DNA of 64,000 nucleotides from Erigeron canadensis (lineage: Eukaryota; Streptophyta; Magnoliopsida; Asterales; Asteraceae): contig NC_057764.1 of assembly GCF_010389155.1 (NCBI RefSeq), forward strand, positions 41,424,275-41,488,274, written 5' to 3'. The translations under genes and the position numbers were made by a program. The first letter of the stretch is position 1. Each line of letters begins with the position of its first letter. Below are positions 22,606-35,143 of the stretch, in pieces. The notes under the pieces were generated by a model, which saw only the letters and a program-made list of their open reading frames with translations, searched no databases and was not told where the DNA came from.

Positions 22606-25363
22606 TGGAAATATGATGTGTTTGTAAGTTTCAGAGGTGATGATATTCGTAAAAGCTTTGTACGTTGATCATTTGTTGAACGCTTTCAAGCAAAATGGAA
22701 TTCATGTTTTTAGAGATAATATTGACTTAATTGCCTAGAGGAGATCAAGAAATTAAAATAATAAAACAGAGGGTAGCATGTGAGCAGATCTTGCTTGTTT
22801 TGGATGACGTGGATCATCGCTAGCAGTTGGAAGCATTGGTGGGTTCGCGTCACTGGTTTTGCCCAGGGAGTTTGATAATTTTCACTAGTAAAGATAAACA
22901 ACTGCTGAGATCTAATGGAGTGGAAGAAAATGAAATTTATGAAATGGAGTTATTAGATGGTTGTGAAGATAGTACAACTTTTTTGTTTGTATGCTTTTCG
23001 CCAAACATATCCTCCACCTGATTTCGTCGACCTCGCCTGCCAAGTTGTAAAATGTTTGCAAGGGCACCCTTCGGCTCGTAAAGTTGTTGGTAGTGCTTTG
23101 TTTGAAAAGCATGCGGGTTTTTGGAGAAGTGAATTGGATAGACTCCAGATATACCTTAACTCAGAGATACAACTGCGACCAAGCTTTGATTGCCTAGATT
23201 TTGATCAGAAAAGAATCTTTCTTGATATTGCATGTTCCTTGATAGGGGAAACTAGAGATCTTTCTTAATTTATGTGTACTTGACAGCATTAATTCTTTTG
23301 CAGATGCGAATATTGAGGTTCTAGTTGATAAATCTCTAATTACAATATCTCCAGATGACTTCTCGCTTCAAATGCATGAATTGATTCGAAGCATGGCAAG
23401 GGAAGTTCTACGTGAAGAATTTGACAGACCTATCCGGTTGTGGGGTCTGCCAGCGGTTTATGATGTACTTGGGGAAAACAATGTAAGTATATGAAGTTGT
23501 GTATGCTGCTATATTTCATATAAACTACATGTTTCACTACCCAAACAACCTAATGATGTTTTTACTTGAATCTAGCTAACAGAAGCTAAAGCAGTTGAAG
23601 TTATTGTCCTTCCATTAGAGAAATCTACTAAAACGGTTCACAGAGATTGTAAAGCTTTTTCAAAGATGAAAAAATTACGAATCCTTAAAGTTTGTCATCC
23701 GGAACCAGAAGACCTTGGACAGTCATTTCAATCGAGCATATCAACAGACTTTAATGTGCACTTCTCACAAAGTTTGGATTTTTTATCCAATGAGCAAAGA
23801 TTGATTTATTGGCATGGATATCCCTTCAAGTTCCTGCCATTCTTAATGATCAATAATCATCTTCCCTTGTTGAATTGATTTTAGTGTTTTAAAAGGTTGA
23901 AAGTGATGAAGCCAAGGCACTGTAGTAATTAACCTAACAACTACCCCTGACTTCACACAGATGACCAATCTCGAAAAGCTGATTCTTGAAGGCTGTGTGA
24001 ATTTGGTTAAGCTTCACCCATCTGTTCGATTACTCAAGAAACTTGTTATGTTAAATATGAGAGATTGCACACAAATTAGGAGTCTTCCGGCCATGTGAAG
24101 TTAAACTGGATTCTCTTCAACATTTGATCCTCCCCGGGTGCTTAAATATGGACATCCTGACTCGGGTTTATGCTGATGGAACAGCTATAACAGGATTTCC
24201 TTCTTTCATATCATCTCTAACCAACCTTCAAGTACTAGAGATTGGCAAATATCAGCAGACCGAGTCTCATACATGGTGGCCATCAATCTTCCAAAAGCAA
24301 CCGCAGATTTTGGTGTTGCCTTCTTTCACAAGCTAGTTTACGATTGCTAAGGGAGCTGAAATTTGGAAGCTGTAATATATCGGAAGTTTGGTGTTGCCTT
24401 CACAAGCTAGTTTGGTGTCTAGTACTTATAGATTTGAGTGGTAACAACTTCACTAAGTTACCTGGAAGTTTGAATCAACTTTCTCGTCTTGAGTGGCTTT
24501 TGGTTACTGGCTGCAAGAAGCTAGAAGTGTTGCCAGAACATCCACCAAGCATTCGGTCTCTTAGTGCATCGCAATGTACCTCTTTACAGGAACCGCCAAG
24601 GCTAATTCACCGACTCCCTTTTCTTTCCTGTGAATTGAATGGTTGTCAGAAAATGTTTGGGAATGTTAACATTGACACCCAGGTGTCTATGTCGCAGACT
24701 CAACTTATTGACTCGTCTACTACTTCACATGCGTCTGCAAAGCAAGTTTCTATTTTGGTGCAGTATTTGGGTCTGGAGAGTAGAATAAGCGAATTCTTTA
24801 GTGGAAGTGGTTCCTGGAGAAAGCATGCATGTAGTATTGCAGATAATATATAATGGAAATAGAATTTCAGGGTGGTAGTTTACAAATTAAAGTAAGGGAA
24901 GTCCTCATGATGTGAAGGTGGAATTACCTCCAAATTGGTGCTGCTCTAAAAGTTCAAGGGATATGGAATTTGTGTTGTATTCACACCGAAGGAGTCTTGC
25001 TCTAAACCACTAAAATTCTCTGTGAACAATTCCGATGGAGCCGCTCTATGTGGATATATTATGAATCAACCAGGAGGCATACCATTACAAATCCATGATA
25101 CTGATATGATGATATGGTTGTGTTTTAAGACAGGCAGTCCGGCATGGAAGGAAGCAAAGAGTTTTGTCACATTTTTGTGCGGAGATGATATTGAAGTGAA
25201 GGGGTGTGGCGTAAGAATTCTTTGTGATGATGAAGATTTCAAAGAAGAAGAAGAAACGGTTTTAAGTATGATACAACACCTCCCACCTCTAGCTCAACCT
25301 ACCACGGGTTTAATCTGGCTAATCAACAATGACGGTGCTGATTATATGAAATTCTCATGGTAG
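22606..25363 (+). pseudogene. Decayed TIR-NBS-LRR disease-resistance gene
   Basis: The relic starts with a TIR domain (KYDVFVSFRGDDIRKSF, about 22608), which breaks at a TGA near 22662 and resumes in another frame (VDHLLNAFKQNGIHVFRDN). The NBS P-loop is missing. Sequence restarts at kinase-2 (VLLVLDDVDH) followed by a stop, an RNBS-B-like stretch (GSLIIFTSKDKQLL), a frameshift at the T run near 22980, then ARC-like sequence with GHPSAR where GLPLA is expected, and FLDIAC. After a further break come the MHELIRSMAREV motif, a short GT-AG intron (about 23485-23575), LRR pieces with frameshifts (TNLEKLILEGCVNLVKLHP at about 23960), and a C-terminal jelly-roll segment (25022-25363). Intact relatives are intracellular immune receptors of about 1,000 residues or more. 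The stops, shifts and lost P-loop rule out a normal product. Confidence 0.87.
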
Positions 25364-25886
25364 GTTTGGCGTGTTTTTTAATTAAAAAAAATGTAATATA
25401 TGGATTTTCAGGCAACATATGTGAATTGCCTAAAAGTTATGTAACTTCTTTGAACGACTCGAACCAAAGTTTAGCACGTCTTCTTAATTAAGATAGTTAA
25501 AAAAATAATAATAATTTGTTAGCGGAACTCAAGGGGGTATCCCATCCTTTATGAATCATATCCTCCATATTTTGAATATGTTTGGGCTATAGATGGAGTC
25601 TATATATAACATAATCAAAAACATGAAAGGTGATAAGACAAACATATATTACCAGACAACTACCACTTGCTGTTTCTATAAGAAAATTTTTATCATCTCT
25701 CTCTTTTTTTTTACGATACAACTCCAACTTCCAACTACATGCGCTATAGGGTCAGAATTACATTTTCTTTCTTGCAACTAATCAATTCCCTTGTCTTCTC
25801 GCTTGAAAACACTGCCCACAACTATACACTTCGATTCTGAATCAACTTTTTATCTAGAATGCCATAAAGAGAAGCAGGTTGCATAA
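25364..25886. other. Between TNL relic and FAP2 3' end
   Basis: Probably the FAP2 3' untranslated region, together with flanking AT-rich DNA. No further coding sequence is visible. Confidence 0.5.
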
Positions 25887-28800
25887 TCAGCACCTTCTCA
25901 TTATATCAACGACATTTTCTCCAATCTCTGTTTTCGTTTGCTCCGAAACTGGACCATCTCCTATGTACATGTCAAAAAAAGCCCCTGGATACACGTACCC
26001 GTCAAATTTCACATTCAACAGGAAGGAAAAACAAAGCGACAACTCAGACTTTTGAGCATCAAAGATGTCAGAAATATCAAAAGTATAGGTGTAAAATGGG
26101 TGGGTCAGGTAAATGACTAAATGGTTAAAATGGGTACTTTTTAGATTTTAGAAGGCACCGGTTGGTTTGACCTGAAGCAATTTTGTCCAATTTATTGAGT
26201 TCTTTTAATAAATAATGAATGCACTACAATAACAATCCAACTTTTTAGTATATATATTTAGGAGATTGTGTGCATAAAATTACAATTTGGCAACTGTCAA
26301 CCTATTTGTGCCATGACCTGTTTCCTTTTTAGCATTACCATTTGATTTGGGACATGTTAGAGATAAAACATAAGCCTAATCAATCAAGCAAAATAGACTG
26401 AAATTGCAACCATCTAATAGAAGTTATCCTAATCTTACAAAAGTGGAGATTTGAATCCTTAAAATCAAGCCATGACCAGTTCCTTTTTAGCATTACCATT
26501 TGATTTGGGACATATTAGAGATAAAACATAAGCCTAATCAATCAAGCATAATAGACTGAAATTGCAACCATTATATAGAAGTTATCTTAATCTTGCAAAA
26601 GAGGAGCTTTGAATCTTTAAAATCAAAAGAGGATCTGCTTATCTTGTATAAGAAGGAAGTGGACAGGACTCCAAATCTTTTATAGGATTTCGTAGCAACA
26701 ATGGTGCATATCATAACAAAGAAGACATGATACATATTAAAAAGAATAATAAGGTGACAGAACCTGTTGGGTTAATCTTGATGTTTATGGATTAAATGGT
26801 TTCGGGTCAAGCACGGCTCACAATTTAGCATGGGTGGACGTGGGTTTTCTAGTTAGTTTTTCATGGAATATGGTTGTTTAATTAATAGATTTTAATTAGG
26901 ATTTGTCTTAAGTTTAATAGTTTGAATGAGTCTTTGACATGTAGTGTAGTGCCTTAATTTTAGGAGCAAAAGAAGTGGCAGATTGCAAAGCCACGATCTA
27001 GTAATGTTAGGAGCAGTTATGTAGTTTTCTTATTTAAGCATGTATTTTCTTTTATGAAAGAAAAAAACAAGTTGCCTCTAGATATCTTTCTCTACAAATT
27101 CATATAGACATATATAATTGTGAGTGTGTGAGTGTATTAATTGGGGACTGAACCTACAGAACCCTGAGACGAAGATGATGAGGACAAGATATATGACTTA
27201 CTGCACAAATCCCTGCTATGAACTGCACCTATCCGATTGCCTTCAACTACATACAATTCATGAGAAATATATCAATAGTGACTTTAAATACACTAAAAAC
27301 ATGAATACATGGATGAAATATGTCAACTATTAAGTATGGTAAAAGACTCACTCTCAGTAACAAGATGCCCATCAGCTGTTCTCTGAATTTTTATTGTTGT
27401 TCCCTGAAGATTAATAACATTAATGTTCGTTCTGATGAAGCCAAAGCATATATATATATATATATAAAACCATGGAAAACATAACGACCGATTACCGCTT
27501 TTATTGGAATATCCTCTTTGAAAAGGGAGCTGAAATTACTCAAGCAGTCATAATCAGTGTCCGGGTTCATCTGTAGCACAAAGAATTAAGCCCTGGTGGA
27601 TATAACTATAATACAATCAGATTCAATATCCTTGATGATAATTCACCTTGATCAATCGGGCTCGAAGTGATTTCTCAAAAGCACTGCAAAAAACAAGTTA
27701 GTGAGTTACAAATCAAATAAGAAATCAATGTTGGAACTTCTTAATTAGACTAGTGTGACAAAGAATTGAAAAGTTTTAAACAAATGAACTTCTTAATTAG
27801 ACTAGTGTGACAGAAACTGAACTCACTCTCTAACGGTATTAATTTTTATTCCATTGCAGCTAACCACAAGCCTAACGGTCATGCTTATGTCCTCCCTGCA
27901 GCACCGTATCAAAACTTCAGTTACTAAAACGGTTAAGTTGGAAAGCACAGATATTTTCTCTAATTTAAAGGGGGGGAAAAGACTATAAGGACATACCTGA
28001 GAAGATCAGCAAAGAAGTTATGATGCGTGTTCACTTCATTCTCTGGAATAGACGCGTACTTTGAACCCAACTTGTTACAGACATCATAAGGGTGAACATC
28101 TGCAGAAATTTAGGTAACAAGAGTTACAAGTGAGAACAAACTTATACTATAAGTGAAACTCCAGGTTATGTTTTAAGAATACTTACAAAAACCAAAAGCA
28201 TAGAGCTTTAATGATTTTATTTTAATTATGTTCATTGTTTTTGATCCAGTTCCAACAAGAACCTGAAAGATAGGCCGCTGACATTGCTCATATAGGTTAT
28301 GCAAAAAGTTAAAAAAGATTATCACAAAGGAAACAAGAGCCCAAGAACAATAATGCACCTCTGTATTCAAACTAGAATTTCCCCCTCCAAAGATGTTGTC
28401 CAATATTGTTGGGAACTCGATGCCAGTTCTTGGTTCAACTGCACTTGCTGAGCAAGTAGAGGTTCCATGACGAAGATCACCACATCTCCGTTGCTCTACA
28501 TCACATGGACTATGATTCATGCTTTTCCCTACAACTGCATTGCCATTTTCTTGTGAAACAGCAAACGATTTCCTAGATCTGATTTCAAAAAGAAAAAGAA
28601 AAAAACCCCAAAGAACATGGAAAAGGTTGAAATATTAATAACGTATACCCCTCACATTTTATATAAAAGTTAATATTAAGATTCTGAAAAGAAGAGAGCT
28701 CACATATTGTGAAGAGGTGGTACTAAATTTCCAGCTAATGATATTGCAGGAATAAATTGCAGATCTTTAGCCATTCCTAGCAGTTGTTGTACCGCAAACC

Positions 28801-29680
28801 TCGAGAACTTGTTAAATAATTCTGGGATCTCGAGTGCTTTTCTTCTATATTTAATAAAAGATCTTGGGTGATCATGCTCAGTACTAGAAGGGTGACTTGT
28901 TAAGTACTGCCCCTCCATATTCAAGCTAGAATTTCCCCCTCCAAAGAGGTGGTCTGATACAGTTGGGAACTGAATGCAAGTTATTGGTTCAACTTCACTT
29001 GCTGAGCAATTAGAGCTTCCATAATGAAGATCACGACATATCTGTTGCTCAACATCGCATGCACTATGATTCATGCTTCTCCCTACAACTGCACTGCGAT
29101 TATCTTGTGATACAGCAAACGATTTCCTAGAATTTGATTTCAAAAGAAAAAAAAAAAATTTAAAAACCTGGAAAATTAATAACATATATTATTAAATTCT
29201 AATGTTAAGATTCTGCAAAAAGAAGAGAGCTCACATATTGTCAAGAGGTGGTACTAAATTACCAGCTAATGATATTGCCGAAATGAATTGTAAATCTTTA
29301 GCCTTTCCCAGCAGTTGTTTTACCGCAAACCTAGAGAACTTGTTAAATAATTTTGGGATCTCGAGTGCTTTTCTTTTATACTTAATGGAAAATCTTGGGT
29401 GATTATGCTTCATACTGGAAGCATGACTTGTTTCACTAGAAAAATCAGATCTTCTTGGACACACATTTGAATGTGACCCGTTAGCAGACCATAAAAGTAC
29501 AGTGCCAGTAAACTTTGATATGCAACTATAAGTTTCTTGAAGACAAACACTTTCAGGCTTGAACCAGTTTCTAGAAGTGTAGGGTGAATTATCAACTAAA
29601 CAACTCATATGGTACAAATACCGACTAGGGGAAAAAGCTTCCAATGGAAAGAGATTAGGCCGGCCCTCGTCAAGATCCAT
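25887..29680 (-). CDS. FAP2: FAP2-like chalcone-isomerase-fold fatty-acid-binding protein
   Basis: Plastid fatty-acid-binding protein with a chalcone isomerase fold; family members bind fatty acids and need not isomerise chalcones. Eleven exons: 29680-29235, 29126-28704, 28572-28359, 28262-28187, 28099-27997, 27895-27827, 27683-27647, 27570-27496, 27403-27352, 27246-27202 and 25984-25887; 545 aa, all GT-AG and in frame. The CHI domain begins at VLVGTGSKTM (362) and includes AFGFYVHPYDVC, REDISMTVRLVVSCNG and DLCRAFFDMYIGD, ending MRRC. Exon 2 (29126-28704, 423 nt) is a hybrid created by an internal tandem duplication. Without it the protein is 404 aa, close to the roughly 398 aa of the Arabidopsis protein. 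The start is the first ATG (MDLDEGRPNLFP); the next upstream in-frame candidate is only TTG. The last intron (25985-27201) is long and holds a 159-bp tandem duplication. Confidence 0.9.
26312..26628. repeat. 159-bp tandem duplication in last FAP2 intron
   Basis: Two adjacent units begin CATGACC at 26312 and 26471. They share stretches such as CCTTTTTAGCATTACCATTT and AGAGATAAAACATAAGCCTA with a few substitutions. The units are high-identity and look fairly recent. They are noncoding. Confidence 0.88.
28370..29440 (-). repeat. Intragenic tandem duplication in FAP2 (~540-bp unit)
   Basis: Each unit runs from the middle of exon 1 (TSHxSS...IKYxRKALEIP), through the intron, into exon 2 (KSFAVSQxN... 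to GGGNSSLN). Copy 1 spans about 29440-28900 and copy 2 about 28900-28370. Introns are duplicated too (CACATATTGT at both donors; TCCTAGA at both acceptors). At the junction the donor of the first exon-2 copy reads GAG|GG instead of GAG|GT (changed base at 28911), so translation continues through a short GQYL linker into exon-1-type sequence. Confidence 0.88.
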
Positions 29681-32600
29681 AAGAAAAAAAATGAAGATTT
29701 TGCACAATTTTTTCCTGCCACTACTTCAATTATTCAGAAATCCACTCAAAAAAGGAGATATATTCAACTGATGAAAAGGCAAAGAAACGCCAACAGGTGA
29801 ATAGCACACCTGCAATGATGTAAGATGCAGATGAGTGCCGAACAAAACAGAACACTTGTTCCAAAAAATATTACCATAGAACAAAATAAACCAGCAAAAC
29901 ATTCATATCAGCAACTGATCATCAATATGGGAGCCATCAAAAATATAAATGCCACTGCATTTTACCGTTTATTGTCGAATGGTTAAGTTTCAGCTTCTCG
30001 TATATGTTAAACTCTATAAAAACTCACTATGATTAACATTAAAGCTAACTTTTTTTTTAAAAGCTAACTATTTCCAAATGTATCAACTTTGCCAAGTCAT
30101 GCTAGCTAGTGTCCTACCGTTGCCATGGTATTGTATCCTATGACATACCTATTCATCAGGTAACCAGCTTTTTGCTAACGTGCCAGCCATGTAAGTTGCC
30201 ACATCATCGAAACCAGCGCGAAATCACAGGTTTAGCATCAAACGATAAAAGCAGAAAATTCAATACATACAAAGGCAAGTTTTCACCTTTTTTGTATATT
30301 TGGATACAGTTAAGCCTAAACATTAACATAAACTATGCAACAAATTTATATCAAATTTGCATTTATATATGAAATTAATTGAGAATATTATTAAATAAAC
30401 CCAAACAAAAACACCCTCTTAAAAAATCTAAAATACTACAAAATCCTACCAAATATAATATCACTCCAATGCAATAATAAACACAATTATAGATTCAACC
30501 CACACAATTACAAAGCAAAATATGTATAAATCATCATATCAAACAAATACTAATAACAATCGAAATATTTGTAAAAAAGATATAGAAATGGAATTGACAA
30601 TGAAATGAAAGCAATGCATCAAAAAATATAATGGATCAGCCTTTGGGTATTCAAGAATAATACCTTTTTAGGCTCTTTTTTATATATTTTTCTTATTGGA
30701 AAGATGGAATATGCTTATGGACTTGTAACAATGAATGGGGTTTTTTATTAGATGAATAAAATATTAAAAAGTTTTAATCTTTGTTTATTTTGTTGCCAAG
30801 AATTGCTAAAACAAAAAAAAGAATTAAAAAAGTTTATGACTTTGTATTCGGTTTCCCCAAATAAATAATAAAATACAAAGGGGGGATTGTAGCAGGCAAC
30901 AAAATTTGGGGTTTTTGGTTTTGTGGAAATGAAGGGAAGATTCTGGTCGAGGAAAGTGTGCGAAGCGATCTCTCTGTTTATTGCTTTCTATTTTAGTATT
31001 CTCTGCATTGGTTTTGTTGGACAAACAAACTATACATGAAAATATTTGTAAGATTTGTCCCTTAGGTTTAGTTAGTTTCTTGAGTCACCCTTTTTTAGTT
31101 AAGTAACATGATGTTCAAGTTATTATATAGAAAGGTTAAGTATAGGGGTGATCAAAATACGGGCCAACCCGACTGTTTAACCGGCCCGAAAAAAACCAAT
31201 CCCGACCCAACCCGTTAAGTATATGGTTCGGTCCACGAGCCTATAATTTATGAAATATCGGGTTGTGGCTAGGCCGGGCTAACCTGCCAACCCGGCCAAC
31301 ATTGACATTACATTGTTATATGACTCATGTAGACTCACGTAAATATCTATTATATATTATAATAATATTTTTACTAGTATTTTTATATATGTATTTCAGT
31401 TTTTGATTTGGTTTTCAATTCCATCCAACAAAGTTTTTTTTATGTAAAATCATGTTAATAATGTAATTAGGAATTCTCACATAATTTTTTTATATTATTG
31501 TTAATAGTTAAAGCACAGACAAAACGAGAACCATAATGAGATATTGTATTGTAGTCAAACCATTATTACGAAAACCATAACAACACTTAAAAAACCATGA
31601 AATATATTGTTGTTCTCTGGGTTACGGGTTGACCCGTAAAAAACCCAAGCCCGCATGCTAACCCGGACAGGACCGACCCAATAAATCATGAGCCGGTCCT
31701 CGGTCCACATATTTCGTATTTTTCGGGTCATGGGTCCGGCCGGGTTGAGGCTGGGTTGAGCCGAGTTGAGCCCATGATCACCCCTAATTGAGTATGTGAT
31801 TTACAGGTATAGATATAAGCAATTTGATTTTGATGGAGCTTTGTCCCATGACTTTTTCTGAAAACCTTTCTCATCACAATATGCTTAGATAAGGAAGGTT
31901 CAAACTTGTAATCTTTTATAGCAATATTGCATGTTACTCAAAATGTGGGGCATCCGTTTTAGACTGTTTCTTATATTATCTAATCTGTGATTGTAGAGGC
32001 ATCCGTGGTTTGGACTGTTTCTTATACTATCTAATATGTGATTGTAGAGTTCATTTTATGGTTTAATGAAGTTTAGAAATCAACATAGGCTTTCCATTTT
32101 TACTTTTTTAGAACTACTAAAGTAAATTACTAGTTACACTACTTTCTTATACATAATTACTTTTACAATAATAACTGCCGCTACTGCCATCAATACACCG
32201 TCGTCGCTACTAACATCGTCGTCGCATTATGCGAGTATATGTATAGTTTAAATAAACAGTGTTGATAGGTTAAATATTATACACAAAAACAATGGTTCAA
32301 CTTGCTACTTATTAAAGAGATAAAGTCATCAGTAAGATTGCGGTACTCTTTCTAACAATAAATGAGACGAGTATTTTGTAAAGTTAGATTTTAGTTTTAC
32401 TAGTAACATCTTGATTTTTAAATTAAAATTATCAAATTCAAAAATCATAATTACATTTTACTAATAATTTTAATTAAATGGTTAAAATTATCGACGATAT
32501 AATGAAACTGATATTAACTTTAAGAGACCTCAATGACCAAATAGAATCGTCCAAACTTTGTACCAATTATTATATTTAACGTCAATTACACACATTAATA

Positions 32601-35143
32601 ATAAATTGGCTTAACAACCAAGTTGATTGGCATTTCGCAAAGGTCAATTCATCATGATTTATCATAATAGTTTTATTTAATTATATTAAATGAAAAATAT
32701 TAATTTTATGTTTTTTTTTCAGATAAGTTACCTTCATAATGTTTTTCTTAGACAACCTGGTTTAAAAAAAAAAAAAAATTAAGTAAACTTTAAGCCAAAG
32801 TGTTCATCAATCATCATAGAGACTTAAACTCAGTTCACTGTTTTTCGTAATTATTTTTTCTTCTTGATATGTTTTTTCAATGATTTTTCATAATCTTGAA
32901 TCATATAATTGAAAACGAAAGTTATACTTTTTGGAAATATTATTTTGTTGATGTTTTGTACCGACTTGGTAACTCATTCATATTATCAGGACTCTAAAAT
33001 GAAATTCCACAAAGGTGACTACTACTGCCGAAGGAAGCGTGTTACCGACTCACTTTTGTGGGCCCTCGCATTTTGCTGGACTTCTTTCTACTTGCCGGAC
33101 AAACATTCAATAATTTACTTCGATGTCTCGATACAAATATATTAATTTTTTCTGAATGTATACATAATTTTCTCTATAAGATACTTAATAGTTTTTAGAA
33201 ACATTCAAAATTTGATATGGTGTATTGCAAAAAAACAATTATTCGACTTTAGACTTCTTGATATGAGATATAAGATACTCAATAACGCTTAACCAAAAAT
33301 ACAATTAGTTAAATGAGCTAAAAGCCATTCTTTCATTTTGTTTAATTCATTATTAAGAAATTGTTGATAGAGTAACTATATATATTTTAATAGAGTAACA
33401 ATACTCTTATGCATATGTAGAAAAGCTTTAAGAAATTGACAATACCCAAAAAGCCTATTAGTTAATTATATTTTATTAATTCTATTAATTGTTATATCAT
33501 TTATATCAAACATAGATATAGCTTAAAATAGGTGAGCTCAAAATATTAGCTAAGAAAAGGTAAATACTATAAACTTGTATTTTATAGGGCTTCAAACAGA
33601 GATCTTGTTTTTAGGCCTCGTAAGACCTTAAGACGGTACAAACAAAATAAGACAAACATGTGTTACTTCTATACACATATGAACCATTTCTAAATATTCA
33701 CTTCTATATAGCCTTAACATAGATTTTAATGTTCTCGTTTTAACGGCAAACAATACAGCTACAATATATATCCAAAATAATCTTAAACTATCTCGATTGC
33801 CAAAGATTGATTGAACCTTGATCTTTTACACTAAGAGATAGACCTCTACCACCCCACCAAAGTGGTGATGGCAAAAAAAAAAAGATATATGATATACATT
33901 AGATAGGAGGAACTCGAAAGAGCAACACAAAGTCCAGCTATGGGTATTTTGGTCATTACAAATTACAAAAAATGCCAAGAGGTCATGAATGTATGTGAAA
34001 TTATTGTCCAAATGCATAGCACGAATGAACCTACATACGAAAACAATGCTCGAAAACAATGCTTAAAAACAAAACATAATGTCCCGAACAATACAAATTA
34101 CTCGCGTTCTAAAACAACATCCATTTTGAGAGAATTCTTTAACCAATTTTTACTACTCCGTATAACATATAATAACCATTTTAAATCAACCAAACTTGAA
34201 TCACCAAAATAATCATTTGACCGATAAAAGAAAAGAAAATAAATGGATGAGAAATGACAAAGGCCTAATTCATGAGCCCTGAAAACATGTCGATGACAAG
34301 TAGCATAATTAAAATATGATGAATCGATCCATCTATCATTTCTTTGAAGAGTAAGTAATTATAAGACTCGTTATCAATACATCAATAAAAAAATGACAAA
34401 ACTTTCTTCTTTTGTGGTGTGGTTATAATAATAGGTTTTAGACCCACAGGATATCTAGAGTTAATGCAAAAAAATAAAAAGGAAATGATACATGAATATT
34501 TATTTTATTTTAATATGCTTAGAATCATTAAGATCCCTGCTATATTTGCAAACAAATTGTACGGTTGTCCCGTTGGCTGATGCAACGTAACATCAAGTAG
34601 ATGTTGACCTGAGTTGTCATCATGCCAAGTTGCCAACTTATCTGGTCGATTAATCATATGATTTTAGTTTTATTAGCATTATATAGATACTTGCAATGTA
34701 CTTTAACTTCTATCTCAAACATCAGTAGATATCTGGTATTTTTGATTATAGGAATAATCCTACATATATAATACTATAATAAACAACAAATAATTAACTT
34801 TGTTGAGCATGGAAAAAGAACATAAGCAATTACTGGGACCGATGTTCATTTAGAAAGTTAAAAGAGACGTATGATCATAAATTCAACATTCTTTTTTCCA
34901 CCAAGAAAGCTACATACATGGAGAAAATATATGTTGAAAGATCCCAGGTAGTAGATGAAAATAAGGGAGGGTACTTGAGGCGAGTGCCTAAAATGAACCA
35001 ATGAACCGCAAATATAAAATCATATTTTCTTTAACCTGTGAAATACCATACTGAATTGATTGTGTAGATCTCATTGTCAAAAAAAATTGATGAAGCTTTT
35101 ACTGAACTATTGACATTTGTAGCATATGAAATGGTTGTCGGTG
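29681..35143. other. Intergenic between FAP2 and GPA1
   Basis: The FAP2 promoter side (an untranslated upstream exon is possible) and the GPA1 3' side. The only clear feature is a terminal-inverted-repeat element at 31144-31785. Sequence near 32165-32240 (CCGTCGTCGC... ATTATGCGAG) resembles a Helitron 3' region without clear ends. No gene is recognised in over 5 kb. Confidence 0.5.
31144..31785. mobile_element. Non-autonomous TIR element, GGGTTGACC-rich
   Basis: The ends are perfect 11-bp inverted repeats: AGGGGTGATCA at 31144 and TGATCACCCCT ending at 31785. The interior is made of CCCGACCCAACCCG-like blocks at both sides with AT-rich DNA between. I could not see a convincing target-site duplication. 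Confidence 0.7.

Noticed and set aside
22606..25363. Functional TNL resistance gene
   Set aside because: Internal stops, frameshifts and absence of the P-loop cannot be removed by plausible introns.
28704..29126. Second complete FAP gene copy
   Set aside because: Only the exon 1 end, intron 1 and exon 2 are duplicated; there is a single CHI domain downstream.
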